From Dyella japonica A8 (lineage in GTDB: Bacteria > Pseudomonadota > Gammaproteobacteria > Xanthomonadales > Rhodanobacteraceae), in contig NZ_CP008884.1 of NCBI RefSeq assembly GCF_000725385.1, positions 62,001 through 126,000 on the forward strand: a DNA stretch of 64,000 nucleotides, read 5' to 3'. Shown one piece after another: positions 37,669-46,627 of this stretch. A program made the translations under genes and the position numbers. How positions within the stretch are numbered: the first letter of the stretch is position 1; each line of letters begins with the position of its first letter. The notes under the pieces are model-generated. The model worked only from the letters and a program-made list of their open reading frames with translations. It searched no databases and had not been told where the DNA came from.

Positions 37669-40572
37669 TTACAGCTTGAACTCGACGCCGAGGTAGGTGG
37701 TACGACCGAAGTACTGGATCGTGCCGGTCTGCGACGGGTCGGAGCCGAAGTAGGTGCGGGTGGGCTGGTTGCTGAGGTTCAGCACCTGCACCACGGCGCG
37801 CCACTGGCTGTTGATCGCGTACGAGGCCTGGAAGTCGTAGACCGTTTCGGCAGCGAAGGTGACCATCTGGTTGTTCACCGACATCTGCGTATCGGAAGCG
37901 AACTTCGAGCGGTAGTTGCCCGACACGCGTGCCGAGAACGGACCGTAGTCGTAGAACACCGCCATGCTGGCCACGCGCTTGGACAGGCCCGGCAGGCTGA
38001 GGTTCGCGGTTGCGCCGCCCAGATTGTTCGGGTCACGCACGTTGCTGGTGGTCAGTGCGAAGTTCGCCTGCACGCCCAGGCCTTCCCAGATGCCCGGGAA
38101 GAAGTGGTTCTTGGCCGCCGACAGCTCCAGGCCCTTCACGCTACCGCCCGTGGCGTTGTACGAGGTCTGGTACTGGCCGTCGAGATAGGGCTGACCGGTG
38201 GCCGGGTTGGTCGGTACCGGGATGCCTGCGGCCGCGAAGTTGTAGCCGTTGTAGCTCACGTCCTGCACGAACGAGTCGATGTGCTTGTAGAACACACCGG
38301 CGCTGACCATGCCCGACTGATCGTCGAAGTAGTGCTCGTAGCCCAGATCCCACTGGAACGCGCGCAGCGGATCGAGCAGCGGACTGGTACCGCCCCACAC
38401 GTTGTACTGAGCGAGCGGACCGGCGCCCGACACCCACGAACCGGAACCCGCCAGCATCTTGTTGATCGGCGGACGCGCCAGCACCTTGGCGGCCGAGAAG
38501 CGCATCTGGTCGTCGTCGGTGAGGTGGTACACCAGGTTCAGCGACGGCAGCCAGTCGGAGTAGGTCTTGCCGACGTGCAGCGGCGCGTAGTCATAGCTGG
38601 TGTAGCCGTTGCCGTCGGTGATCGGCACGCCGGCACCGTTGCCCACCTGCTGCAGACCATCGCTGTACTGCTTCTGGTGCGAGTAACGCACGCCGATGTT
38701 GCCGGTCAGCTCGTGGCCGAACACGTTCTGCGCATCGATATCGGCCTGGAAGTACAGGTCGCGGGTCTGCTCATTGACCGAACCGCTCTGGATTTCCGAC
38801 CAGCTGTTGTTGTGGATGTCCTTCACCGGGTTGGCGGTGATGCCGTGTGCGGCGAGGATGGCCGGGCCGTTCAGCTGCAGGAAGCACGGGTAGCCGGCGA
38901 AATCACCCTTCCAGCAACGCACGCTGGCGGCGTTGGCCGGAATGGTCAGCGGGAGACCGGCCGTAGGGTCGGTGCCCCATTCCGAACCGTAGACGTAGAC
39001 CTCGCGGTCGGCGTTGTACGTATGGTTGTTGACATACACGCCCGCTTCCAGCGCCGAGAACCACTGGCTATTGGGCAGGTCGTACTTCACGTCGGTGCGG
39101 AACGCCTTCATCTTGTCGTGATAGATGTAGGGGTACACGCCGTAACGCGACAGGCCCATGTCGTTGAGGTTGGTGTACATGCCCGGGTTGGCGAACGACA
39201 CCGTACCGAGGCTGCGACCCGCCAGCTGATAGGTGGTCGACTGCGCCATCAGCGACGGCGTGGCCGTGCCAAGACCGTTGTACGGATCGGCCGTGGTATC
39301 GACGTTGATCTCGTTGCTGGTCGAGCGCGACAGCGACAGGTCAGTGTTGACGTGCCACTGGTCGTGGTTCCACTTCATGTTGAGGCCGCCGGAGAACACG
39401 CTGGTGTTCGTCGTGTAGTTGTCGGCAGTGGTCTCGTTGGAGAAGTTGTTGGCGCCCGGGCTGGTGACCGTGCCGCCCGTCATGGTGCCGTTCGGGCCGA
39501 GCACGGCGTTGGAGATCAGGTTCTGGTTGCCGTAGATGTTCTGCGTACGGAAGCCGTAGCCGAACGAGCGGTCCTTGAACTTGGAGTAGAACGCGTCGGC
39601 GCCGAACTGCAGTTCGTCGGTGGCCTTCCACACCACGGTGGCCATCTCGCCGGTGCGGCGCTCCGTACCGCCGTTCTGCTGCAGCTGCAGGCCCTGGGTC
39701 AGGTAGGTGTGCTGGCCGCTGGGCAGCGTGACCAGGTTGCCGTCCGAAGCCTCGCCCACGAACTGCTCGGCCACGTGCGGCTGGTACATCTGTGCCACGC
39801 CCAGGCCCACGCCCAGGGTGTCGTTGAGGAACTTGCCCTGCCACGCAGCGCTCAGGCGGTAACCGGTGGAAGGGGCACCCGCCACGTCGTTCGCCTGGCT
39901 GTTGTAGCTGCCGCGCGCGTCGACGTTGAGGTTCTGTTCCTTCGGCGCGTTGAGCGGGTTGGCCGTCTCCATCGCGATGGTGCCGCCCACGCCGCCGGTG
40001 ACCAGCGACGCCTGCGAGGACTTGTACACCGTGGCCATGTTGATCAGCTCGGACGGGTACTGGTCAAACTGGATGTAGTTGCTGCCGCTGGTGGAGGGCT
40101 GCTCGCGACCATTGAGCGTGGTCTGGATGAAGTTGCCCGAGAGGCCGCGGATGTTGATCTGCGAAGCCTGGCCGGCGATGCGCTCAGCCGACACGCCCGG
40201 CAGGCGCGTCAGCGCGTCGGCAATGGACTGGTCCGGCAGGCCGCCGATGTCGGCTGCGGTGATGACGTTCTGGATGGTGTCGGCGTAACGCTGGTAGTCG
40301 ATCGACTTCTCCATGCCCTGGTTGTAGCCAGTCACGGTGATGGTCGACAGGCTCTTGGTGAGCTGCTGATCCTGCGTTTCCTTGGTCTTCTCGTCTTTCT
40401 TGGCGTTCTGGTCGCCCTGCGGTGCAGGTGCGGCCTGGTCGCTAGTTGCGCCGTTGGTGGCGGCAGTGCCGGCCACGCTTGCGCCCGTATCCGTCGGCAT
40501 CGCGTGAATGCCGGCCGTAAAACAAAGGCCGGAAGCCAGCGCCAGGGCCAGCACATTACGTTTCAGTTCCAC
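37669..40572 (-). CDS. TonB-dependent receptor, maltodextrin-type
   Basis: A 967-residue outer-membrane receptor with signal peptide (RNVLALALASGLCFTAGIHA), a polar charged linker, TonB-box-like STITVTGYN, and the plug segment GGLPDQSIADALTRLPGVS. The barrel ends LGVEFKL. The plug signature is that of carbohydrate-specific receptors of Caulobacter and Xanthomonas (MalA-like group). Its place between the alpha-amylase operon and the GH13 gene, and an operator 161 bases upstream, make maltodextrin the likely substrate. Direct proof is lacking. Confidence 0.93.
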   Translation of the reverse strand: MELKRNVLALALASGLCFTAGIHAMPTDTGASVAGTAATNGATSDQAAPAPQGDQNAKKDEKTKETQDQQLTKSLSTITVTGYNQGMEKSIDYQRYADTIQNVITAADIGGLPDQSIADALTRLPGVSAERIAGQASQINIRGLSGNFIQTTLNGREQPSTSGSNYIQFDQYPSELINMATVYKSSQASLVTGGVGGTIAMETANPLNAPKEQNLNVDARGSYNSQANDVAGAPSTGYRLSAAWQGKFLNDTLGVGLGVAQMYQPHVAEQFVGEASDGNLVTLPSGQHTYLTQGLQLQQNGGTERRTGEMATVVWKATDELQFGADAFYSKFKDRSFGYGFRTQNIYGNQNLISNAVLGPNGTMTGGTVTSPGANNFSNETTADNYTTNTSVFSGGLNMKWNHDQWHVNTDLSLSRSTSNEINVDTTADPYNGLGTATPSLMAQSTTYQLAGRSLGTVSFANPGMYTNLNDMGLSRYGVYPYIYHDKMKAFRTDVKYDLPNSQWFSALEAGVYVNNHTYNADREVYVYGSEWGTDPTAGLPLTIPANAASVRCWKGDFAGYPCFLQLNGPAILAAHGITANPVKDIHNNSWSEIQSGSVNEQTRDLYFQADIDAQNVFGHELTGNIGVRYSHQKQYSDGLQQVGNGAGVPITDGNGYTSYDYAPLHVGKTYSDWLPSLNLVYHLTDDDQMRFSAAKVLARPPINKMLAGSGSWVSGAGPLAQYNVWGGTSPLLDPLRAFQWDLGYEHYFDDQSGMVSAGVFYKHIDSFVQDVSYNGYNFAAAGIPVPTNPATGQPYLDGQYQTSYNATGGSVKGLELSAAKNHFFPGIWEGLGVQANFALTTSNVRDPNNLGGATANLSLPGLSKRVASMAVFYDYGPFSARVSGNYRSKFASDTQMSVNNQMVTFAAETVYDFQASYAINSQWRAVVQVLNLSNQPTRTYFGSDPSQTGTIQYFGRTTYLGVEFKL

Positions 40573-40732
40573 CGTCTTCCCCTCCCACGGGTTTGCACTT
40601 CATTTGGTTTTGTAGTTGCCGCAACAGTCCCCACAGACCGTTGCGGGCTACGCGCCAGCGCAAGCCGAGTACTCGGAGGGCTCCGTCGCGTGGCGGCCAT
40701 GGTAGGACTGCAAGAAAGGGCGAAAACGCCTC

Positions 40733-40746
40733 TGCATACGTATTCA
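40733..40746. promoter_or_regulatory. LacI-type operator copy 1 (TonB-receptor side)
   Basis: TGCATACGTATTCA is centred on the palindrome ATACGTAT and is the exact reverse complement of the site at 40959. It lies 161 bases upstream of the TonB-receptor start. The CG-centred dyad fits LacI-family operators, and the LacI-family gene at 28746 is the obvious regulator. Confidence 0.7.
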
Positions 40747-40958
40747 TACCCCGGTTTTTTTGTGCACCTTTGACAAAAACCTCATGGCCGCGTGCTCGCA
40801 CGCGCTGACGCACCCCGCCGGGCCCGTCGTGGCGGAGTTTCGCTGGAAAGCGGATGGTGCCGCGGTTTTTCGTGCACCGACAGCGACAGCAGGGGGCAAG
40901 TTCCCGCCAGGCGAACAAGCCATTTTCCGCCCTGCTGCATCGCAATAACGGCATTTTT

Positions 40959-40972
40959 TGAATACGTATGCA
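40959..40972. promoter_or_regulatory. LacI-type operator copy 2 (GH13 side)
   Basis: TGAATACGTATGCA is 108 bases upstream of the GH13 alpha-glucosidase start and preceded by a T run (TTTTTT). The two copies are inverted and 226 bases apart. The 507-base divergent region 40573-41079 holds no gene; apart from these sites it contains two T-rich GTGCAC segments (40762 and 40873). Confidence 0.7.
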
Positions 40973-41079
40973 AACGAAGCGTCCGCTTCGCACTCTGCCT
41001 TTAAGCTGCCCCCGCGCTTTGCCCGGACCTGTCGTCCTGTGCGTGGCGCTCGCACATGGGCGGGAACGGGACACGCGAA

Positions 41080-42693
41080 ATGAGTGATGCACCCTGGTGG
41101 CGCGGAGCCGTCACCTATCAGATCTATCCACGCAGCTTCATGGACACCAACGGCGATGGCGTCGGTGACCTGCCGGGCATCGTCGACAAGCTCGACTATG
41201 TCGCGAGCCTTGGCGTGGATGCGATCTGGATCTCGCCGTTCTTCCGCTCCCCCATGGCCGATTTTGGCTACGACATCGCCGACTACCGCGAAGTCGACCC
41301 GCTGTTCGGCAGCAACGACGATTTCGACCGCCTGCTGGCCAAGGCGCATGCGCTGGGCCTGAAGGTGATGATCGACCAGGTGCTCAGCCACACCTCGACC
41401 GAGCACGCCTGGTTCAAGGAAAGCCGCGAAAGCCGCAACAATCCCAAGGCCGACTGGTACGTGTGGGCCGATGCGAAGGACGACGGCACGCCGCCCAACA
41501 ACTGGCTGTCGCTGTTCGGCGGTTGCGCCTGGCAGTGGGAGCCGCGACGCGGCCAGTACTACCTGCACAACTTCCTGACCTCGCAGCCGGACCTGAACTA
41601 CCACCACCCCGACGTGCGCCGCGCGGTGCTCGACGAGGTGAAGTACTGGCTGGACAAGGGCGTCAACGGCCTGCGGCTGGACGCGATCAACTTCTGCTTC
41701 CACGACCGCGAGCTGCGCGACAACCCGCCCAAGCCCGAGGAAAAACGCGTGGGCCGTGGCTTCAGCCCGGACAATCCGTACGCGTTCCAGTACCACTACT
41801 ACAACAACACGCAGCCGGAGAACCTCGCGTTCCTCGAACAGCTGCGCGCACTGATGGACCAGTACGAGGACGTCGCCGCCATCGGCGAGATCTCCTCGGA
41901 AGACTCGCTCGCGACGACCGCCGAGTACACCCGCAAGGGTCGCCTGCACATGGGCTACAGCTTCGAGTTGCTCACCGATGATTTCAGCGCGGATTACATC
42001 CGCGGCACGGTGCGCAACCTCGAGGCGCAGATGCTTGAGGGCTGGCCATGCTGGGCCATTTCCAACCACGACGTGGCGCGCGTGCTCAGCCGCTGGGGCA
42101 ATGGCGACGCCTCGCCGCAGCTGGCCAGCCTGTTGAGCGCCATGGTGTGCTCGCTGCGCGGTTCGGTATGCGTGTACCAGGGCGAGGAACTGGGCCTCAC
42201 CGAGGCCGAAGTGCCGTTCGAGGCGCTGCAAGACCCGTACGGCATCACCTTCTGGCCGACCTTCAAGGGTCGCGACGGCTGCCGCACGCCTATGCCGTGG
42301 GACGGTGGCGTGAATGCCGGCTTCAGCGTCGGCGAGCCATGGCTGCCGGTGCCCGCCGAACACCGCGCGCTTGCCGTGACGCTGCAGGACGCCACGCCGA
42401 CATCGGCACTCAACGGCTTCCGCCGCTTCATGGCCTGGCGCAAGACCCAGCCTGCGCTGCGCTGGGGCGACATCCAGTTCATCGACACGCCCGAACCGGT
42501 GCTCGCCTTCACCCGCAAGCATGGCGGCGAAACGTTGCTGGTGGCCTTCAATCTCTCGAAGCAGCCGGTGGAACTGCCGCTGGCCGCGGGCAAGCTCACC
42601 GCCGTCAACGGGCACGGGCTCAGCCAGGGTGAAGCCACCGCCGACGGCATCCGCCTTCCCGGCCATGGTGCGCTGTTCGCCCGGGTCGACTGA
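41080..42693 (+). CDS. GH13 alpha-glucosidase (oligo-1,6-glucosidase subfamily)
   Basis: A 537-residue GH13 enzyme without a signal peptide, so cytoplasmic. WWRGAVTYQIYPRSFMDTNG at the start is typical of the oligo-1,6-/alpha-glucosidase subfamilies. The catalytic regions are DQVLSHTS, GLRLDAIN (nucleophile near residue 200), AIGEIS (acid near 267) and ISNHDVAR (near 326). It would split imported maltose or isomaltose to glucose. The ATG at 41080 (MSDAPWWRG) has GGGAACGGGA upstream; an in-frame ATG at 41056 is less likely. It is divergent from the TonB receptor and shares its operator region. Confidence 0.93.
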   Translation: MSDAPWWRGAVTYQIYPRSFMDTNGDGVGDLPGIVDKLDYVASLGVDAIWISPFFRSPMADFGYDIADYREVDPLFGSNDDFDRLLAKAHALGLKVMIDQVLSHTSTEHAWFKESRESRNNPKADWYVWADAKDDGTPPNNWLSLFGGCAWQWEPRRGQYYLHNFLTSQPDLNYHHPDVRRAVLDEVKYWLDKGVNGLRLDAINFCFHDRELRDNPPKPEEKRVGRGFSPDNPYAFQYHYYNNTQPENLAFLEQLRALMDQYEDVAAIGEISSEDSLATTAEYTRKGRLHMGYSFELLTDDFSADYIRGTVRNLEAQMLEGWPCWAISNHDVARVLSRWGNGDASPQLASLLSAMVCSLRGSVCVYQGEELGLTEAEVPFEALQDPYGITFWPTFKGRDGCRTPMPWDGGVNAGFSVGEPWLPVPAEHRALAVTLQDATPTSALNGFRRFMAWRKTQPALRWGDIQFIDTPEPVLAFTRKHGGETLLVAFNLSKQPVELPLAAGKLTAVNGHGLSQGEATADGIRLPGHGALFARVD

Positions 42694-42800
42694 ATATTCG
42701 CTTACCTCCCTCGACGGCGGACGCACCATCTGATGCCGCCGTCGACTTTTCCCTACCCCTCTGCTCCTATGATCGGCGTCCCGATCCATAGGAGTTTTCC

Positions 42801-43019
42801 ATGCGCGCAGTGCTGATCCTCATTGGCCTCGCCCTCTTGGCCGGCGGCATCTGGGTCCTGACGGGCCACGGCAGCTACCAGACGACCGACACGCTGGTGC
42901 AGATCGGTTCGGCCAAGGTCACCGCCACGCACGACAAGGCCATTCCGCAGTGGGCCGGCATCGCGGGCGCCGCGGTGGGTGCGGTGATTGCGTTGGGCGG
43001 GTTCCTCAAGAAGGGTTGA
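42801..43019 (+). CDS. Small two-helix membrane protein (DUF3185-like)
   Basis: A 72-residue protein with two hydrophobic helices, AVLILIGLALLAGGIWVLTG and GIAGAAVGAVIALGGFLKKG, separated by a polar loop of about 25 residues that should face the periplasm. TAGGAG stands six bases before the ATG. Size and layout resemble the DUF3185 family, whose role is unknown; the match is by eye. It lies alone after the maltodextrin locus and before a family B palindrome. Confidence 0.75.
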   Translation: MRAVLILIGLALLAGGIWVLTGHGSYQTTDTLVQIGSAKVTATHDKAIPQWAGIAGAAVGAVIALGGFLKKG

Positions 43020-43028
43020 TGCTCTTGA

Positions 43029-43161
43029 CCGTCATTCCGGCGTAGGCCGGAATCCAGTAGCGGCAGAGTTCGGTTTTCGCGCGGGCCCCTGCAAAGGCGT
43101 CTACCGTGGCGCGAACCCCAATGCACGGCAACTGGATTCCGGCCTACGCCGGAATGACGAG
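43029..43161. repeat. Family B (CCGGAAT variant) paired palindrome
   Basis: CCGTCATTCCGGCGTAGGCC and GGCCTACGCCGGAATGACGA are inverted arms around about 70 bases, almost identical in the arms to the copy at 9122. Confidence 0.88.
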
Positions 43162-43207
43162 CGTGTAGGCTTACGGTTTTTCCCGTTCTCCCCCTTGGAA
43201 TGCCACC

Positions 43208-44380
43208 ATGGAACGACGCCATTTCCTGCGCCAGGCCGGCGCCACGCTAGCGGTGGCCTCCACGGCGGGCCTCACCGCCTGCGCCGGGCAGCGCGTGGAA
43301 CCGCGGCCGGCGTCGACCGGAAGCACTCCTACGCTGCCGCTCATCCGCGCCAGCACCGACCGCATCACCGGCGTCTACGTGTGCACGCGGCCGTTCCGCG
43401 CGGAAGGTCCGCGCGTCGAAACGCAGAACCTCGGCAAGAAAACCGTGGTGCACAACTACGGCCACGGCGGGAGCGGCTGGTCGCTGTCGTGGGGCTCGGG
43501 CACGCTGGCGCTGCAGATGGTGCAGGCCACCGGCGCGAAAGAACTGGGCGTGATCGGCTGCGGCGCCATCGGCCTCACCACTGCCCTGCTCGCCCAACGC
43601 GCGGGCCTGTCCGTGCGCATCTACGCCAAGGCCTTGCCGCCGGACGTGTTCTCCATGCGTGCCTCCGGCCTGTGGACGCCCGATTCGCGCATCTGCGACG
43701 CCACGCACGCACCGACGCTGGCCGATCGCTGGGACATGATGACGCGCATCTCGTACGCGCGTTACCAGAGCCTGCTCGGCCTGCCGGGCAAGCCGATCGA
43801 ATGGATCGATGGCTATTCGCTGTCCGACGCCCCTTTCGGCAAGTTCCACGGCGACGTGCCGGACGAGCCCGAGTACGGCGACTTCGCCGATCGCGTGCGC
43901 GACCTCACGCCACGCTCGGTGGAACTGGCGCCCGGCAACCATCCCTTCCCCGAACCGTACGTGCGCCGCTATACCACGCTGATGTTCAACATCAGCAGCT
44001 ATGCCAATTACCTGATGAACGAATACCTCGCGGCGGGCGGCAAGATCGAGATCCGTGAGTTCGAACATCCCGAACAGTTGCAGCAGCTGCCGGAACGTAC
44101 CCTGGTCAACGCCACCGGCTATGGCGCGCGTGCCCTGTTCGGCGACGAGTCCGTGATTCCCGTGCGTGGCCAGACGGCAAGGCTGATTCCACAGCCCGAG
44201 GTCACCTACGGCCTGCGCTCGCAGAACCTGAGCGTGGTGCCGCGCAGCGACGGCATCATGGTGCAGGTGATCGGCGATGCCGGCAATTTCAACAACCCCG
44301 ACACCACGCCGCAGCGCGAGGTTTCGGAAGCCGCCGTGCGCGAGCTCGCGAACATCGTCGCGAAGATGAAACGCGACTGA
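43208..44380 (+). CDS. Tat-exported lipoprotein, D-amino-acid-oxidase-like with permuted motif order
   Basis: A 390-residue FAD oxidoreductase. The N-terminus has a twin-arginine signal (RRHFLRQ) and a lipobox ending at Cys25 (LTAC), so it is predicted to be folded with FAD in the cytoplasm and anchored outside. HNYGHGGSGW (residues 82-91), the active-site and FAD segment that closes ordinary D-amino-acid oxidases, stands before the FAD-binding GxGxxG (Gly117, Gly119, Gly122). The C-terminal part has LVNATGYGARALFG and IPVRGQ as expected for the middle of the oxidase. This order suggests a circular permutation. The likely reaction is oxidation of an amine or D-amino acid; substrate unknown. 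Confidence 0.83.
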   Translation: MERRHFLRQAGATLAVASTAGLTACAGQRVEPRPASTGSTPTLPLIRASTDRITGVYVCTRPFRAEGPRVETQNLGKKTVVHNYGHGGSGWSLSWGSGTLALQMVQATGAKELGVIGCGAIGLTTALLAQRAGLSVRIYAKALPPDVFSMRASGLWTPDSRICDATHAPTLADRWDMMTRISYARYQSLLGLPGKPIEWIDGYSLSDAPFGKFHGDVPDEPEYGDFADRVRDLTPRSVELAPGNHPFPEPYVRRYTTLMFNISSYANYLMNEYLAAGGKIEIREFEHPEQLQQLPERTLVNATGYGARALFGDESVIPVRGQTARLIPQPEVTYGLRSQNLSVVPRSDGIMVQVIGDAGNFNNPDTTPQREVSEAAVRELANIVAKMKRD

Positions 44381-44495
44381 GCGCACGTTCCCGGCTGAAG
44401 ACTCCCTGACGCGCGTTGACGCGACACAGACGCCGGGCAAAGTGTGGCGCGGCATACTGCATGTCCGTTTGCCGCGCCGTTTCAAGGAGTCATGC

Positions 44496-46439
44496 ATGCA
44501 CGCCGTCGCGACCGCCGTGATGAACCGGTCCCCGTGGGGCAAGCGCGCCGTGGCATTGGCTTCGATGCTGCTGTCCACCGCGCTGTGGGCGCAGGCGCCG
44601 ATCCAGATCACCCCGTTGCCGGAACCGAAACACGCCACTGTGACCCAGCTCGGCGCCGCCGAGTTGAGCGCCAGCGACGTGCAACCCTGGCTCGATGGCG
44701 AGATGAACGGCGTCATGCAGCAAGGCGCGGTGACGGGTGCCGTGGTTGTGGTGGTGAAGGACGGCGAGATCCTGCTCGCCAAGGGTTACGGCTACGCGAA
44801 CCCGGACGAGAAGAAGGCCGTGGACCCGGCCACCACGATGTTTCGCGTGGGCGCGCTGTCCGGCGTCGTCACTTCGACGGCGGTCATGCAACTGGTCGAG
44901 AAACACAAGCTTGACCTCGATGCCGACGTCAACCGCTATCTCGACTTCACCATCCCGCCGCGCGATGGGAAGCCGGTCACGCTGCGTGATCTGCTGACCC
45001 ACACTCCCGGCTTCGAAGACGTGGCCAAGCACAGCTACGTCACGGACGCCAAGCAGCTGGAGCAGAACGAAGCCTGGCTCAAACACTGGGTAAGCGTACC
45101 TGCGCGCATCTATCCGCCGGGCGAGGTGCCTGCCTATTCCATCTATGGCATGGCATTGGCCGGCTATATCGTGCAGCGTGCATCGGGGCAGGCCTTCGAT
45201 GACTACATGGCGCGGCACATCTTCGAACCGTTGGGCATGCAGCACGCCAGGTTCAATCAATCGACGCCGCCCTGGGAGCACATCGCGTCCAGCGCGGGGC
45301 CCGTGCAACCATGGAAACGGATCTTGCCGACCCCAGCGACCGGCCTGCTCGTCAGTGGCGAAGACATGGCTCCGCTGATGATCGCCCAATTGCAATTCGG
45401 TCGCGCCGGCAACGCGCAGCTGCTGGAGCAGGCTACCGTGCAACAGATGCAGGGCTACCAGCGCGCGGCGATCCCCGGCCTGCCGGGCATGGCGCTCGGC
45501 TTCGCGCACATGGATCGCGGCGACCAGGCCATCCTCGGCCACGCCGGTGATTTCAACGGCTACCACAGCCTGCTCGCGCTGCTCCCCGAGCATCACGCCG
45601 GCATCTTCATCGCCACGGCAGGCGGCGATGCGCAGCCCTTGCTTCGCCCACTGGTTGAGCGCTTCGCCGGCCGCTATTTCCCGCCGCTGCCGCAACTGAA
45701 ACAGCCGACGCTGGGCACGGACAAGCAACACGCTGCGCAGCTCGCGGGCCGCTATGCGTCCAGCATCACATCGCAAAGCAACGTATTTGCACTGCGCGAT
45801 GTGTTCCGGCAAGGCACGATAAGCGTGGCAGCCGATGGTGCGCTGGTCACGCCCATGTTCGGCACGGCGCACTGGCGCGAGGTGAAGCCCTACCTGTGGG
45901 TGGACGACGCCACGGGCCGGCGGCTGGGCGCTATCGTCCGCGATGGCAAGGTGCGCATGGTATCCTCCGACGCGCTGTCACCCGGCGAGGTATACCTGCC
46001 GGCGACCGGCGCATCGCCCGCCACCATCAAGGGCATCGTGTCGCTGCTGCTCGCGGTCTTCGCGCTGATCGCGCTGTCGTGGCCGGTGATGGCGTGGCTC
46101 GGCCGCCGGCATGCCTCGCTGGCGCCCCCGGAACAGGATCTGCGGGTGTACCGCCTCAGCCGCTTCAGCGCTGTGCTCTACCTGCTGTTCGCGGGGGAGT
46201 GGTGTCTTGTGCTGCCCCGGCTTGGTGCCCCGCACCTGGACCTGCACCTGTTGCTGCTCTTCCTGGTGGGCTCGCTGGCCGTCCTGGGTACCGTGCCCGT
46301 GGCGATCGAAACATGGCGGGCATGGCGCGGAGGCGCCTGGTGGCGGCGGATCAGCGGGACGGCGCTGCTGCTGGCCTGCCTTGGGGCCATCGCGTTCATC
46401 GCTTCGTGGCATCTGTTGAGTTTCGATCCACGCTACTGA
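44496..46439 (+). CDS. Membrane-anchored beta-lactamase-fold protein, catalytic residues lost
   Basis: A 647-residue protein. After a signal peptide (VALASMLLSTALWAQA), residues about 55-420 follow the class C beta-lactamase/serine hydrolase fold. The region that should read SxxK is GALSG: residue 120 is Ala in place of the nucleophile Ser and 123 is Gly in place of Lys. The YxN region is Y214-S-I216. The late GHAGDF remains. A beta-rich domain and four C-terminal transmembrane helices (residues ~510-640) complete it. AAGGAGT stands five bases before the ATG. It is probably a binding or regulatory pseudoenzyme. No partner gene is visible. Confidence 0.82.
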   Translation: MHAVATAVMNRSPWGKRAVALASMLLSTALWAQAPIQITPLPEPKHATVTQLGAAELSASDVQPWLDGEMNGVMQQGAVTGAVVVVVKDGEILLAKGYGYANPDEKKAVDPATTMFRVGALSGVVTSTAVMQLVEKHKLDLDADVNRYLDFTIPPRDGKPVTLRDLLTHTPGFEDVAKHSYVTDAKQLEQNEAWLKHWVSVPARIYPPGEVPAYSIYGMALAGYIVQRASGQAFDDYMARHIFEPLGMQHARFNQSTPPWEHIASSAGPVQPWKRILPTPATGLLVSGEDMAPLMIAQLQFGRAGNAQLLEQATVQQMQGYQRAAIPGLPGMALGFAHMDRGDQAILGHAGDFNGYHSLLALLPEHHAGIFIATAGGDAQPLLRPLVERFAGRYFPPLPQLKQPTLGTDKQHAAQLAGRYASSITSQSNVFALRDVFRQGTISVAADGALVTPMFGTAHWREVKPYLWVDDATGRRLGAIVRDGKVRMVSSDALSPGEVYLPATGASPATIKGIVSLLLAVFALIALSWPVMAWLGRRHASLAPPEQDLRVYRLSRFSAVLYLLFAGEWCLVLPRLGAPHLDLHLLLLFLVGSLAVLGTVPVAIETWRAWRGGAWWRRISGTALLLACLGAIAFIASWHLLSFDPRY

Positions 46440-46457
46440 CAAGGCATCGTCGTGCCC

Positions 46458-46572
46458 CTGTGGGAGCGCACCCTGTGCGCGGCGGGGCGTTGCGCTTTAC
46501 CAGATCGCATGAAGTCCCGGCGGCGTCACACTCCCTCGCATCCCCCGTCGCGCACAGGGTGCGCTCCCACAG
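46458..46572. repeat. Family A paired palindrome
   Basis: CTGTGGGAGCGCACCCTGTG and CACAGGGTGCGCTCCCACAG, about 75 bases apart. The right arm ends 55 bases before uvrD, so this element lies inside or beside the uvrD promoter region. Confidence 0.9.
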
Positions 46573-46627
46573 GGGGGGTGGCCTGCCATTCGGGACCGAT
46601 ACGCCCCTGCCCGGTACAATAGGCGGG

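Noticed and set aside
37588..40773. A 1061-codon open frame antisense to the TonB receptor gene.
   Set aside because: It is the mirror of a high-GC gene; its translation is Val/His/Arg/Ala-rich with no domain, and the opposite strand encodes a complete receptor with signal peptide and terminator.
45896..46627. A long open frame upstream of and in frame with uvrD.
   Set aside because: It overlaps the beta-lactamase-fold gene and a palindrome; UvrD proteins start at MDVSHLIDKL-like sequence.
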